From contig DEXV01000002.1 of NCBI GenBank assembly GCA_002364325.1, forward strand, positions 252,004 to 316,003: DNA of 64,000 bases, written 5' to 3'. The stretch is from Gillisia sp. UBA3175. GTDB taxonomy: Bacteria > Bacteroidota > Bacteroidia > Flavobacteriales > Flavobacteriaceae. How positions within the stretch are numbered: position 1 is the first letter of the stretch; every line of letters starts with the position of its first letter. Below are positions 21,795-31,500 of this stretch, in pieces. The notes beneath the pieces are model-generated. The model did not search any database. It was not told the origin of the DNA and saw only the letters and a program-made list of their open reading frames with translations. The translations under genes and the position numbers were made by a program.

Positions 21795-22901
21795 ATGAAA
21801 TCTATAAAAAGTTTATTAGTCCTATTTTGTGCCATTCTAATTACATCCTGTTCTACAGATGATGTTGAGGATCGCCCGGTTATTGAAGCTATAGATGCTC
21901 CAGTACTTGTTTCTCCTACTAACGGAGCAATCTATAATTTAAGTGTTGAAAACAAATCTAGCCTTGCGGAAAGATTCGTTTGGTCTGATGCCGATTTTGG
22001 TGGAGATGTAGAGATTAACTATGCTGTACAAATGGATATTGCAGGTAACGAGTTTGCAAACCCAGTAGAACTAGGTTCAGTAAATAGCGAAAATCAATTG
22101 GCGGTAAGTGTAGAAACTTTAAATGGTGCAGCACTTTCTTTAGGCGCAGAGCCTTTCGCTGCAGTTCCTTATGAAGTTCGCGTTAAAGCAAGCGTTGGTT
22201 CAATGGAAATGCTTAGCAATAGTACACCTATAACTGTTTCTGCTTATACTACAGAAGCTCCTAAAGTATATGTAGTTGGTAGTTTCTTATTCGATAGTGG
22301 ATATGGTGATAACTGGACTCCAGCAAATGCAGTTGCTTTAGCTGCTGCAGGATTTGGTGAAACCAATTTTGAAGGATTTGTAAATATTGCACAAGAAAAT
22401 GCTGAATTTAAGATCTTACCAACAAATACAAGTTTTGATGGTGATTATGGTGACACTGGAGATAACAATGGAGATTTCTCTGGAACTATAGAGCAATCAG
22501 ACGAGGTTAATGCTGGAACACCAGATAGATCTGCTGGATATTATTTTGTAAAAGTAGATACTGATGCTTTAACATATTCATTAGATAAAACTTCTTGGGC
22601 GGTTACCGGTTCTGCTACTCCTAATGGATGGCCTGGTGATGATGCGGTTGCAACTGCAGATCAGGATATGACTTATAACGCAGATACCAAAGTTTGGGAG
22701 ATAGATGTAAATCTAGTTTCTGGGGAATACAAATTTAGAGCAAATGATGCTTGGGCATATAACATTGGAAAAGATAACGATGGAGATGGTTTTCTAAATT
22801 TCAACGGAGATAACTTCTCTGTAGATACAGCGGGTAATTACCATATCGAATTGGATCTTAGTAATCCTAGAGCATATACTATGACAATCACAATGAACTA
22901 A
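21795..22901 (+). CDS. SusE/SusF-like starch-binding outer-membrane lipoprotein
   Basis: A 368-residue lipoprotein (MKSIKSLLVLFCAILITSC, Cys19) with an N-terminal SusE Ig-like domain (about 27-150: APVLVSPTNGAIYNL, FVWSDADFGG) and two tandem binding modules: PKVYVVGSFLFDSGYGDNWTP... (about 155-270) and SWAVTGSATPNGWPGDDAVATADQDM... (about 271-368). The layout with VVG/VTG module starts and aromatic, GW-rich loops matches SusE and SusF, which hold starch at the cell surface without enzymatic activity. Third gene of the susCDE operon; a terminator hairpin follows directly (22911-22940). Confidence 0.88.
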   Translation: MKSIKSLLVLFCAILITSCSTDDVEDRPVIEAIDAPVLVSPTNGAIYNLSVENKSSLAERFVWSDADFGGDVEINYAVQMDIAGNEFANPVELGSVNSENQLAVSVETLNGAALSLGAEPFAAVPYEVRVKASVGSMEMLSNSTPITVSAYTTEAPKVYVVGSFLFDSGYGDNWTPANAVALAAAGFGETNFEGFVNIAQENAEFKILPTNTSFDGDYGDTGDNNGDFSGTIEQSDEVNAGTPDRSAGYYFVKVDTDALTYSLDKTSWAVTGSATPNGWPGDDAVATADQDMTYNADTKVWEIDVNLVSGEYKFRANDAWAYNIGKDNDGDGFLNFNGDNFSVDTAGNYHIELDLSNPRAYTMTITMN

Positions 22902-22910
22902 AAAAGTTTA

Positions 22911-22940
22911 AAGGGCTGTAAATAATTACAGCCCTTTTTT
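22911..22940 (+). terminator. Intrinsic terminator/attenuator between susE-like gene and amylase
   Basis: A 10-bp perfect stem (AAGGGCTGTA and TACAGCCCTT) with a 6-nt loop is followed by a T-run. It begins 9 bp after the susE-like stop and ends just 8 bp before the ATG of the downstream GH13 gene, in the same direction. There is no room for a promoter between hairpin and start, so amylase transcription must come from read-through or from a promoter inside the upstream gene. It probably lowers amylase expression relative to the binding proteins. Confidence 0.85.
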
Positions 22941-22947
22941 TTATACT

Positions 22948-24375
22948 ATGAAAAAAATAAAATTTACATTTTTAATTGCATTCGCTTTAATGTTAGGATT
23001 TACTTCCTGCTCTAAAGACGAAGATACAGGCAAGGAAAATCCTACTCCAACTCCAGTTGGGCCACAAGCTCTAAATTTAGAGAACTATAAGAATGGATCT
23101 GGAGTAATGATGCAAACCTTCTATTGGGATGTAGAACCTCGTGGTGAATGGTGGAATATTCTTAGTGGAAAAGTTGAAGGTTGGGCAGATGCTGGTATAG
23201 ATAGACTTTGGTTGCCCGTGGTTAGCAAGGGGCAATCTGGTGGATATTCTATGGGATACGATCCTTCAGATTATTTCGACTTCGGTAATTTTAATCAACA
23301 TGGAACAACAAAAACCAGATTTGGTAGTCGTACCGAGCTAGAAAGTTTAATTACAAAGGCACATGCCAATAACCTACAAGTAATTGCAGACATTGTATTA
23401 AACCATAATTCTGGTGGTGGTCAAGAATTTAATCCGTACCGAAACAAACAAACCTATACAGAGTTTAATGAGCAAAATGGAAATGCTTCAGGATTATTCA
23501 ATAGATCTTATGAAGATTTTCACCCTAATAGCACTCACGAGAGTGATGCTGGCGATCTTTTCTTTGCAGAGCAAGATCTGTGTCATGACCAGGAGCGTGT
23601 TCAAAAATGGTTATGGAAAGACGCAAATTCGGTTGCCAAATATTACAAGAATGTGATGAAATTTGACGGTTGGAGATTCGATTATGTTAAGGGCTTTGCT
23701 CCTTGGGTATTAAAAGATTGGATGGCTTCTGTAGGCGGATTTGCAGTAGGTGAATTCTGGGATGGATATGGACCAGCATTAGAGCAATTTGTAAAAGACT
23801 CGGGCATAGATGCCTTCGATTTTGCATGTTTTTATAAAATGGATGAAGCCTTCGATAGGAATAAGGATCTTACTTATTTAAACAGAGATATGTTACGTAA
23901 ATCCATGCCGGACAATGCTGTTACTTTTGTAGCAAATCATGATACAGAAAAAGACAGTAATCAGGATAACAATATTTCCTATGCGAATAAAATGAAGGCT
24001 TATGCTTATATTTTAACGCATGATGGGTATCCTACCATGTTCTATTCAGATTATGAGAATGCCACCTTTCAAAAAGAATTAAAACAATTAATGCTGCTTC
24101 ATAATACCTTAGCAACCGGAAGTTTAGAAATACTTCATATAGATAAGGACGAATATATTATGAAACGTAGCGGTAATAGTACTAATCCCGGTTTGATATT
24201 ATATATTAATATCGCTAATACCAAGCAAAGAAGAGAGATCCCTACATCTTGGAATGGTAAACAAATCATGGATTATAGTACCAAATCTTCTTATTCCCCA
24301 ACAGTTGGAGCCAATGGCTCTGTAAGTATAGAAGCTCCTGCCAATTCCTATAGTGTTTGGTCTATAATGGAGTAA
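22948..24375 (+). CDS. GH13 alpha-amylase lipoprotein (SusG-like role)
   Basis: An endo-acting starch hydrolase. The lipoprotein signal ends LGFTSC with Cys21, followed by an acidic and Pro/Thr-rich spacer (SKDEDTGKENPTPTP) typical of surface-exposed Bacteroidota lipoproteins. The catalytic barrel starts at VMMQTFYWDV and has DIVLNHN (148-154), GWRFDYVKGF with nucleophile Asp245, VGEFWDG with acid/base Glu269, and FVANHDTEKD with Asp332. The short form (475 residues) with QTFYWD start resembles plant/bacterial liquefying alpha-amylases rather than Bacteroides SusG (about 690 residues with an internal CBM), so its subfamily differs although its operon position is the same. Preceded by a terminator-like hairpin, followed by another at 24398. 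Confidence 0.93.
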   Translation: MKKIKFTFLIAFALMLGFTSCSKDEDTGKENPTPTPVGPQALNLENYKNGSGVMMQTFYWDVEPRGEWWNILSGKVEGWADAGIDRLWLPVVSKGQSGGYSMGYDPSDYFDFGNFNQHGTTKTRFGSRTELESLITKAHANNLQVIADIVLNHNSGGGQEFNPYRNKQTYTEFNEQNGNASGLFNRSYEDFHPNSTHESDAGDLFFAEQDLCHDQERVQKWLWKDANSVAKYYKNVMKFDGWRFDYVKGFAPWVLKDWMASVGGFAVGEFWDGYGPALEQFVKDSGIDAFDFACFYKMDEAFDRNKDLTYLNRDMLRKSMPDNAVTFVANHDTEKDSNQDNNISYANKMKAYAYILTHDGYPTMFYSDYENATFQKELKQLMLLHNTLATGSLEILHIDKDEYIMKRSGNSTNPGLILYINIANTKQRREIPTSWNGKQIMDYSTKSSYSPTVGANGSVSIEAPANSYSVWSIME

Positions 24376-24397
24376 TATTATATAACTTAGAAAATTG

Positions 24398-24426
24398 AAA
24401 AGGCTGCAGTTATTGCAGCCTTTTTT
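24398..24426. terminator. Bidirectional intrinsic terminator at the end of the sus operon
   Basis: An 11-bp perfect stem (AAAAGGCTGCA and TGCAGCCTTTT) with loop GTTAT and A/T tracts on both sides. It lies between the plus-strand amylase stop (24375) and the minus-strand galM stop (24460), and can end transcription from both directions. Confidence 0.9.
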
Positions 24427-24459
24427 ATTAAAAGAAAATCGCTTATCACTATGTCATTT

Positions 24460-25488
24460 CTAAAGAATCTTAAATTGAAACGAGATTTTATTTAAATATT
24501 TATGCCCAGGTTTTAAAACCGAAGTGGGAAAATTATCATGATTTGGTGCGTCTGGAAAGTTTTGTGCTTCCAAACAAATCGAAGGAAATTGTTTACTTAT
24601 TTTGGTGTTATATTCCCAATGATCTGGTAGGCTATGAGGAATAAAGATGACCACCGAGGGCTGATCTGTAATTAGGATCATCTCTAATTTAGATTTTTCT
24701 GAATATACTCTTGCTCCAACATATTTCGTTTTATTCAAAACAAAAGTATCGTCTACTTCAATATTATCGATACTTTTTGAAGTTGAAAAATTCTTTATAT
24801 GAGAAGAAGTCAATTCTTGTAACTTCCCGGTTGGTCTAAGCTTAGCATCTACCTCCAAAATTTCTGAAGTATTAATTTGCAGCTCATGATCCTTAACACT
24901 TCCTTCTCCATTTAAATTGAAGTAGGTGTGATTGGTTAAATTTAGAATGGTGATTTTATCACTTTCAGCAGAGTATTCAATTTTAAGTTCGTTCCCTTCA
25001 GTAAGCGTATAGCAAACCTCCACACTTAAGTTTCCAGGATATCCTTCTTCTCCATCTATAGAAAAACATTTCAAAGTGATAGATGGATCTTTACCTGTTG
25101 TTTGAGATTTAACATCCCAGATCTTATGCTGAAGTCCGCTTGTGCCACCATGCAAATGCACACCATTTTCTTGGTAGAGTTTAAAAACTTTTCCATCGAT
25201 CATGAATTCTCCTTCAGATATTCGCCCTGCATATCTACCAATAGAGGCGCCAAAACACATATTTTCCTGAAGATATTCTTTAGAAAGATAATCCTCTTTA
25301 TGCTTAGGCCCTACTACCACATTTATAAGATCCCCTTTACCGGATTTCATTTTTAAACTAAAAATAGCTGCGCCAAGATTTAATATTTCCAGAATAGTAC
25401 CTGCCTTATTTGTCAGGGTAAATAATTGAAGATCTTCAGAGTTCATAGATAATTTTTTATTAAACAGCTTATTTATATCCTTTATCAA
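24460..25488 (-). CDS. galM: Aldose 1-epimerase (mutarotase)
   Basis: Interconverts alpha and beta anomers of glucose or galactose. Numbered from the ATG at 25488, the catalytic residues are visible: His113 in VHLHGG, His187 in LTNHTYFNL and Glu307 in CLEAQNFPDAPN, together with the sugar-binding GRYAGRI near 85-90. The frame has a second ATG at residue 15 (25446, MNSEDLQLF), which gives 328 residues and a start closer to the family domain; the true start is unsettled. No signal peptide, so cytoplasmic. Next to the starch locus it would speed the alpha-to-beta conversion of glucose freed from maltodextrins, an inference from position. Confidence 0.92.
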   Translation of the reverse strand: MIKDINKLFNKKLSMNSEDLQLFTLTNKAGTILEILNLGAAIFSLKMKSGKGDLINVVVGPKHKEDYLSKEYLQENMCFGASIGRYAGRISEGEFMIDGKVFKLYQENGVHLHGGTSGLQHKIWDVKSQTTGKDPSITLKCFSIDGEEGYPGNLSVEVCYTLTEGNELKIEYSAESDKITILNLTNHTYFNLNGEGSVKDHELQINTSEILEVDAKLRPTGKLQELTSSHIKNFSTSKSIDNIEVDDTFVLNKTKYVGARVYSEKSKLEMILITDQPSVVIFIPHSLPDHWEYNTKISKQFPSICLEAQNFPDAPNHDNFPTSVLKPGHKYLNKISFQFKIL

Positions 25489-25903
25489 ATTACGGCATTT
25501 GCTAATTGTAAGTTTATAGATAAATATTACTTATCTGCAAATTTGAACAATATTTTAGACCTCTATCCTACTATAACCCAGATTTCAAATAATACCGCTA
25601 GTTAATAAGTAAAACAGCTAGCTCTAGTTGCTAATTTTAGCCTTAGTTAATGATCAAATCTGACTAAACAGAAAATTCTTACTTATAGAAAACAGTTAAA
25701 AATAAATTCAGCTGCTTTGTTTGTAAATATTATTAATGCGTTTAATTTATTAGGAATATTTCAAAATAGATTCAGCTAAATTTCAATCTTAGAATGTTCA
25801 GAGCAATTAAACATCAACCTTCCACACTACTAAAATTATAAGACGAGTCGAATAAAATGTATTTTAGCAAGTCTTTTAAACCATATAAATAGCTAGAAGT
25901 AAC
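25489..25903. other. 415-bp intergenic gap between galM and M20D gene
   Basis: AT-rich sequence between two divergent genes. I see no open frame of note, no tRNA-like cloverleaf, no strong hairpin and no copy of the repeats found elsewhere. It must hold both promoters; the nearest match to the Bacteroidota -7 element is TATTTTAG about 40 bp before the amidohydrolase ATG, one base off TAnnTTTG and not convincing. Confidence 0.6.
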
Positions 25904-27052
25904 ATGTTGGAAAAGATTAGGGCATTAAGAAAAGAACTACATCAACATCCCGAATTATCGGGGGAGGAAATTGTGACTGCACAACGTATCAAAAATTTTT
26001 TGGCACATAATCCTCCTTCAGAATTAATTGAGGGTATTGGTGGATATGGCCTTGCAGCAATCTATTCATTTGATAAGGAAGGACCTGTAATACTAGTTCG
26101 TTGCGAATTGGATGCACTGCCTATAGAAGAATCAAACCTGTTTGAATATCGTTCTAAAAAAAATGGAATTTCCCATAAATGCGGACACGATGGACATATG
26201 GCAATGGTTGCCGGATTGAGCTATTGGATAAAAGAACAAACCTTTAATAAAGGGAAAATTATTTTACTGTTCCAACCGGCAGAAGAGACCGGCAAAGGAG
26301 CTAAGGCAATAATTGAAGATGAGAAATTCAAAAAACTCAAGCCAGATTATGTTTTTGCTTTGCATAATATTCCCGGAGAACCATTAAATACTATAATTAG
26401 AGTTCAAAACAATTTCTCTTCCACCGTGCAAAGTTTGGGTATCTTTTTAAAAGGAAAAGAATCTCATGCCTCAGAGCCAGAGAATGGTGTAAACCCTGCA
26501 CTTGCAATTGCAGATATAATAAAACAATTTTATCTGCTAAATATTTCAAATCCTGAAAAACTAAATTTTACCTTATTGACTCCGGTACATATAAAAATGG
26601 GACAAGTAGCCTATGGAATTTCAGCAGGTTCCGGGGAATTACATTTTACTCTTAGAACTAGGGATGAAGAGCACATGGAAAAGTTGAAATCGGCTATTAA
26701 TATAGTACTTACCAAAACTTGCCAGCTTCATCATCTAGAATTAGAAACCGGTTGGTTTGATTATTTTCCAACTTCCAAAAATGATCCCTTTTGCAATGAA
26801 TTGATCCAAAAAGCTGCGGAAATGAATAATTTAAGAATACATAATAAAGCCTATCCTTATAAATTTGGGGAAGATTTTGGTTGGTTTTCAAAACATTATA
26901 AATCAGCAATGTTTGGTTTAGGCTCAGGAGAACTCTCGCCTGCACTGCATAATCCGGATTATGATTTTCCCGAAGAAATAATCCCAACAGGAATGGCTAT
27001 GTTTACCTCTATTATTGAGCAAATAATAGGAATTAAATCCCATGAGGATTAA
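25904..27052 (+). CDS. M20D-family amidohydrolase (hippurate/IAA-amino acid hydrolase-like)
   Basis: A 382-residue metallo-amidohydrolase that cleaves N-acyl amino acids. The N-terminus LRKELHQHPELSGEE is typical of M20D; metal ligands are Cys93, His95 (KCGHDGHM), Glu127/Glu128 (FQPAEETG), His154 (FALHN) and a C-terminal His in PALHNPDYDF. The dimerisation/lid domain covers about 170-285. No signal peptide, so cytoplasmic. Substrate unknown: candidates are N-acetyl amino acids, hippurate or IAA conjugates. It converges on gltD with only a 3-bp gap and no terminator between them, so the two transcripts probably overlap. Confidence 0.9.
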   Translation: MLEKIRALRKELHQHPELSGEEIVTAQRIKNFLAHNPPSELIEGIGGYGLAAIYSFDKEGPVILVRCELDALPIEESNLFEYRSKKNGISHKCGHDGHMAMVAGLSYWIKEQTFNKGKIILLFQPAEETGKGAKAIIEDEKFKKLKPDYVFALHNIPGEPLNTIIRVQNNFSSTVQSLGIFLKGKESHASEPENGVNPALAIADIIKQFYLLNISNPEKLNFTLLTPVHIKMGQVAYGISAGSGELHFTLRTRDEEHMEKLKSAINIVLTKTCQLHHLELETGWFDYFPTSKNDPFCNELIQKAAEMNNLRIHNKAYPYKFGEDFGWFSKHYKSAMFGLGSGELSPALHNPDYDFPEEIIPTGMAMFTSIIEQIIGIKSHED

Positions 27053-27055
27053 ATA

Positions 27056-28522
27056 TTAAATTCTAGGCAGATCTCCATCTCCTTTAAGAGGCAGATCTGA
27101 AGAACCCATTAAATATTTATCTACATAATACGCCGCCTCACGTCCTTCTGAAATTGCCCAAACTATTAAGGATTGACCACGTCTCATATCTCCAGCAACA
27201 AAAATTCCCGGCACATTGCTTTTATAATCATTTATTGAAGCCTGAATATTGGTTCTAGCATCCATTTTTAACCCAAGTTGTTCTGCCAAAGTAGTTTCAC
27301 TTCCCGTGAATCCTAAAGCAAGCAACGCAAGATCGCATTCCCATTTCTTTTCGGTATTCGGCACTTCAGATAATTGAGGTCTTTCTCCTAATTTATGAGT
27401 CCATTCTACCTCTGTGGTGATCAAGCCAACAAGATTACCTTGTGAATCCCCTATAAACTCTTTGGTAGAAATACTCCATTCTCTTTCAGCACCTTCAGCA
27501 TGAGAAGAAGTTGTTCTAAGTTTCATTGGCCAATATGGCCAAGGCTGATCTGCTGTGCGATCTACGGAAGCCTTTTTCAAAATCTCAAAATTAAGCACAC
27601 TTTCTGCTCCTTGCCTAAACGAAGTTCCAATACAATCGCTGCCCGTGTCTCCACCGCCAATTACTACTACTTTTTTTCCTTCTGCAGAGATTTCATTTCC
27701 GGAATAATCAAGACCATCTACCCTCCTATTATTTTGAGATAAAAAATCCATTGCTTGATGCACACCTTTTAAATGTGCACCTTTAATGGGTAATTTCCTA
27801 TTCACCGTAGCTCCACCACAAAGTACAATAGCATCATGATTTAATTTAACTTCCTCAATGGGAACATTCTTCCCCACATGAGCATTAGTTATAAATTTGA
27901 TACCTTCTTCCTCCAGCACCTCTAAACGCCGGTCTATAACCTTCTTTTCCATCTTAAAATCTGGAATTCCATAACGAAGCAAGCCTCCAACTTTCTCATC
28001 TCTTTCATAAACCGTCACCTCATGTCCAGCTCTATTTAGTTGTTGTGCTGCAGCTAAACCCGCCGGTCCAGAGCCTATAACTGCTACTTTTTTACCAGTT
28101 CTATGTTCAGGAATTTGAGGCTTCACCCAACCATTTTTAAAGGCTTCTTCAGCAATGTTCTTCTCTATATTTTCTATGGTTACCGGATCTTCATTGATGT
28201 TAAGCACACAGGCTTCTTCGCAAGGTGCCGGACATAATCTTCCTGTAAACTCCGGGAAGTTGTTGGTACCATGTAAAATCTCGGCTGCTTTTTGCCATTT
28301 ACCCTGGTAAACCGCATCATTAAAATCTGGTATTAGATTGCCTAAAGGACAACCACTATGGCAAAAAGGAATACCACAATCCATACATCTGGCTCCCTGA
28401 TCTTTTAATTCAGATTCTTTTAGCTTTACCGTAAATTCTTTATAATTATCAAGTCTATTCTCAACCGGTTCATAATCTTCTGACTTTCTTTTGAATTCCA
28501 AGAATCCTGTTACCTTTCCCAT
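27056..28522 (-). CDS. gltD: Glutamate synthase (NADPH) small subunit
   Basis: Passes electrons from NADPH to the large subunit. The N-terminal ferredoxin-like domain has CMDCGIPFCHSGCPLGNLIP and CPAPCEEACVL cysteine clusters for [4Fe-4S] centres; FAD-binding motif VAVIGSGPAGLAAAQQL around 146-162; NADPH-binding motif KVVVIGGGDTGSDCIGT around 285-301; and a C-terminal FVAGDMRRGQSLIVWAI. Length 488 fits GltD. It starts 4 bp after the gltB stop, so the two are one transcription unit. Confidence 0.97.
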   Translation of the reverse strand: MGKVTGFLEFKRKSEDYEPVENRLDNYKEFTVKLKESELKDQGARCMDCGIPFCHSGCPLGNLIPDFNDAVYQGKWQKAAEILHGTNNFPEFTGRLCPAPCEEACVLNINEDPVTIENIEKNIAEEAFKNGWVKPQIPEHRTGKKVAVIGSGPAGLAAAQQLNRAGHEVTVYERDEKVGGLLRYGIPDFKMEKKVIDRRLEVLEEEGIKFITNAHVGKNVPIEEVKLNHDAIVLCGGATVNRKLPIKGAHLKGVHQAMDFLSQNNRRVDGLDYSGNEISAEGKKVVVIGGGDTGSDCIGTSFRQGAESVLNFEILKKASVDRTADQPWPYWPMKLRTTSSHAEGAEREWSISTKEFIGDSQGNLVGLITTEVEWTHKLGERPQLSEVPNTEKKWECDLALLALGFTGSETTLAEQLGLKMDARTNIQASINDYKSNVPGIFVAGDMRRGQSLIVWAISEGREAAYYVDKYLMGSSDLPLKGDGDLPRI

Positions 28523-28526
28523 TTTC

Positions 28527-31500
28527 TTACTCCGTTATGTCTGTTAATTTTTCCTCTTCTAATCTGATCAATGCCAATCTGTACTCTTCCGGTAAAACTT
28601 TCACGAATTTACTCAGACTAGTTTCCCAGTTTTCTAAAATCCTTTGAGCATGCCTACTTTGTGTATAATTATAATGATTGGTAATCAATTGATGTAATTG
28701 CTCCTGATCTTCACTTTCAGTAACTGGCTCCAAGTTTAGATCACTTGTATTGCAATTCTTTTTAAACGAATCGTTTTCATCAAAAACATACGCAATTCCT
28801 CCACTCATACCTGCTCCAAAGTTCCTTCCTGTTTCTCCCAGAATAACAGCAATTCCACCGGTCATATATTCACAACCATGATCTCCAATTCCTTCAACTA
28901 CAGCCTGGGCTCCACTATTTCTAACACAAAAACGCTCTCCTGCCATACCGTTAAAATAGGCTTCCCCCTCTATAGCGCCATATAGAGCTACATTACCTAT
29001 AATGATATTTTTCTCTGCCTCTAGTGTAGATTCTTCAGGGATCTTTACAATTATTCTACCTCCAGAAAGTCCTTTCCCCACATAATCATTGGCATTACCA
29101 TCTATCTTTAAAGTTAAACCTCGGGTTGCGAATGCTCCAAAACTTTGACCGGCAGCACCTTTAAAATTGATCTTTAAAGTATTGTCCGGCAAGCCCTGTT
29201 CTCCATAGATCTTAGAAATTTCATTACTTAAGATAGCGCCTACAGCTCTGTCTGTAATATGAATTTCAAGATCTAATACTGTTTTTTCTTTTCTAAATAG
29301 AGCGGTATGTGCCAACTCAATAATTTCAAAATCTATAGATTTTTCCAGTTGATGATCTTGAGATCTTGTATTGTAGATATCTACCCCTTGTGGAGTTTCA
29401 ATTTTATGAAGTATAGGAGAAAGATCTATTCCTGCTGCTTTAAAATGATCTATCGCTTTATTTCTGTTCAATTTATGAACCTGACCCACCATTTCATCCA
29501 CCGTTCTAAATCCTAACTGAGCCATGATCTCCCTCAACTCTTCAGCAATAAAATACATGTAGTTCACTACATGTTCTGGCTTGCCCTTAAATTTCTTTCT
29601 TAAGTCAGGATTTTGAGTAGCAATACCAACCGGGCATGTATTTAAATGACAAACTCTCATCATTATACATCCTGAAGCTACCAGCGGGGCTGTAGCAAAA
29701 CCAAATTCTTCGGCACCTAAAAGACAAGCTACAGCTACATCTCTCCCGGTTTTTAATTGTCCGTCGCATTCTAACCTGATCCTGCTTCGCAGATCGTTCA
29801 AAACTAAGGTCTGCTGAGCTTCAGCAATTCCTAATTCCCAAGGTAATCCCGCATGTCTCAGCGATGTTAATGGCGAAGCTCCTGTTCCTCCATCATATCC
29901 TGAAATTAAAATGACGTCTGCCTTAGCTTTAGCAACACCGGCAGCCACTGTTCCAACCCCAACTTCAGAAACCAATTTCACATTAATTCTGGCTTCTCTA
30001 TTTGCCGATTTAAGATCGTATATAAGCTGTGCGAGATCTTCAATAGAATAAATATCGTGATGAGGTGGCGGAGAAATTAGTCCTACATAGGGCGTACTAT
30101 TTCTAGTCTTAGCAATAAATTTATTCACTTTTGATCCTGGTAAATGTCCTCCCTCACCTGGCTTCGCACCTTGAGCCATCTTGATCTGAATTTCGGTGGC
30201 ATTGGTAAGATAATTACTTGAAACTCCAAATCTTCCTGAAGCCACTTGTTTTATGGCACTGTTCGCCCAATCTCCAGTGGCGTTTTTATAAAATCTTTCT
30301 GAATCTTCTCCTCCTTCTCCACTATTGCTCTTTCCTCCTATCCTATTCATCGCAATGGCAAGATTCTCATGAGCTTCTTTACTTATGGAACCGTAAGACA
30401 TGGCTCCAGTTTTAAAGCGTTTAACAATCTCTGTCCAAGGTTCCACTTCAGATAACGGAATGGGATCAAAATTAGAGAATTCAAACATTCCTCTAATAGT
30501 CATTAACTGTTTAGACTGCTCATTAATAAGCGACGCATATTCTTTATATGTTGCTGGATTATTGGTTCTTACAGACTCTTGCAATTTTGCAATGGTCATT
30601 GGATTAAACATATGCTTTTCTCCATTTCTTCTCCAACGATAATCACCTCCTATTTCCATTCCTATAGAACCAGGGATGTTTCTCTCTTTAAATGTCCTTA
30701 AATGTCTTTTTGCAACTTCTTTTTCTACTTCGTATAAGCCAATACCTTCAATTCTACTTGGGGTGTTTGGAAAGTATTTGTCAATTAATGAAGAGTTGAG
30801 TCCCAAAGCTTCAAATAACTGAGAACCTCGATAAGAATTAAGGGTGGAAATGCCAATTTTATTCATGATCTTGACTACACCCTTCCCTACTGCCTTGTTA
30901 TAATTCTCTACAGCATCAACAAAACCTATATTATTAAGGTTCTTTTCTTCAATTTGTTCATTTATGATCTCATTTACTAAATATGGATTGATAGCACTGG
31001 CGCCATATCCGAATAATAAGGCAAAATGATGCACTTCTCTCGGTTCAGCAGATTCAATTATAAAGCTCATTTTAGACCTTTTACCTATTTTAAATAAACC
31101 ATTATTCAAATAAGAACAAGCCAGTAAGGCAGGTATTGGAGCCATGTTTTTATCTACACCTCTATCCGAAAGTATCAAAATTGAATAGCCTTCATCTATT
31201 TTATCTGAAGCTGTTTTCAGCATAACTTCTAGCGCTTCTTCAATTCCGTTGAGTCCTTTTTCTGCTTTATAAAGAATTGGAATGCTCACCGTTTTAAAAT
31301 CTGGGTGCTCAAAATATTTGATCTTATCTAAGTCTTCTTTTGAAATTACCGGATTCTGGATCATGATCTTCTTGCAATAATCTGGAGAGATCTTCATTAA
31401 ATTTGAATCTGCTCCCAAAGTAAGGCTAAGATCTGTGATCAATTCTTCACGAATTCCATCTAAAGGCGGATTGGTTACCTGTGCGAACAATTGTTTGAAG

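Noticed and set aside
25489..25903. Possible RNA gene in the gap before the M20D gene
   Set aside because: No cloverleaf, conserved riboswitch core or terminator-like hairpin was found.
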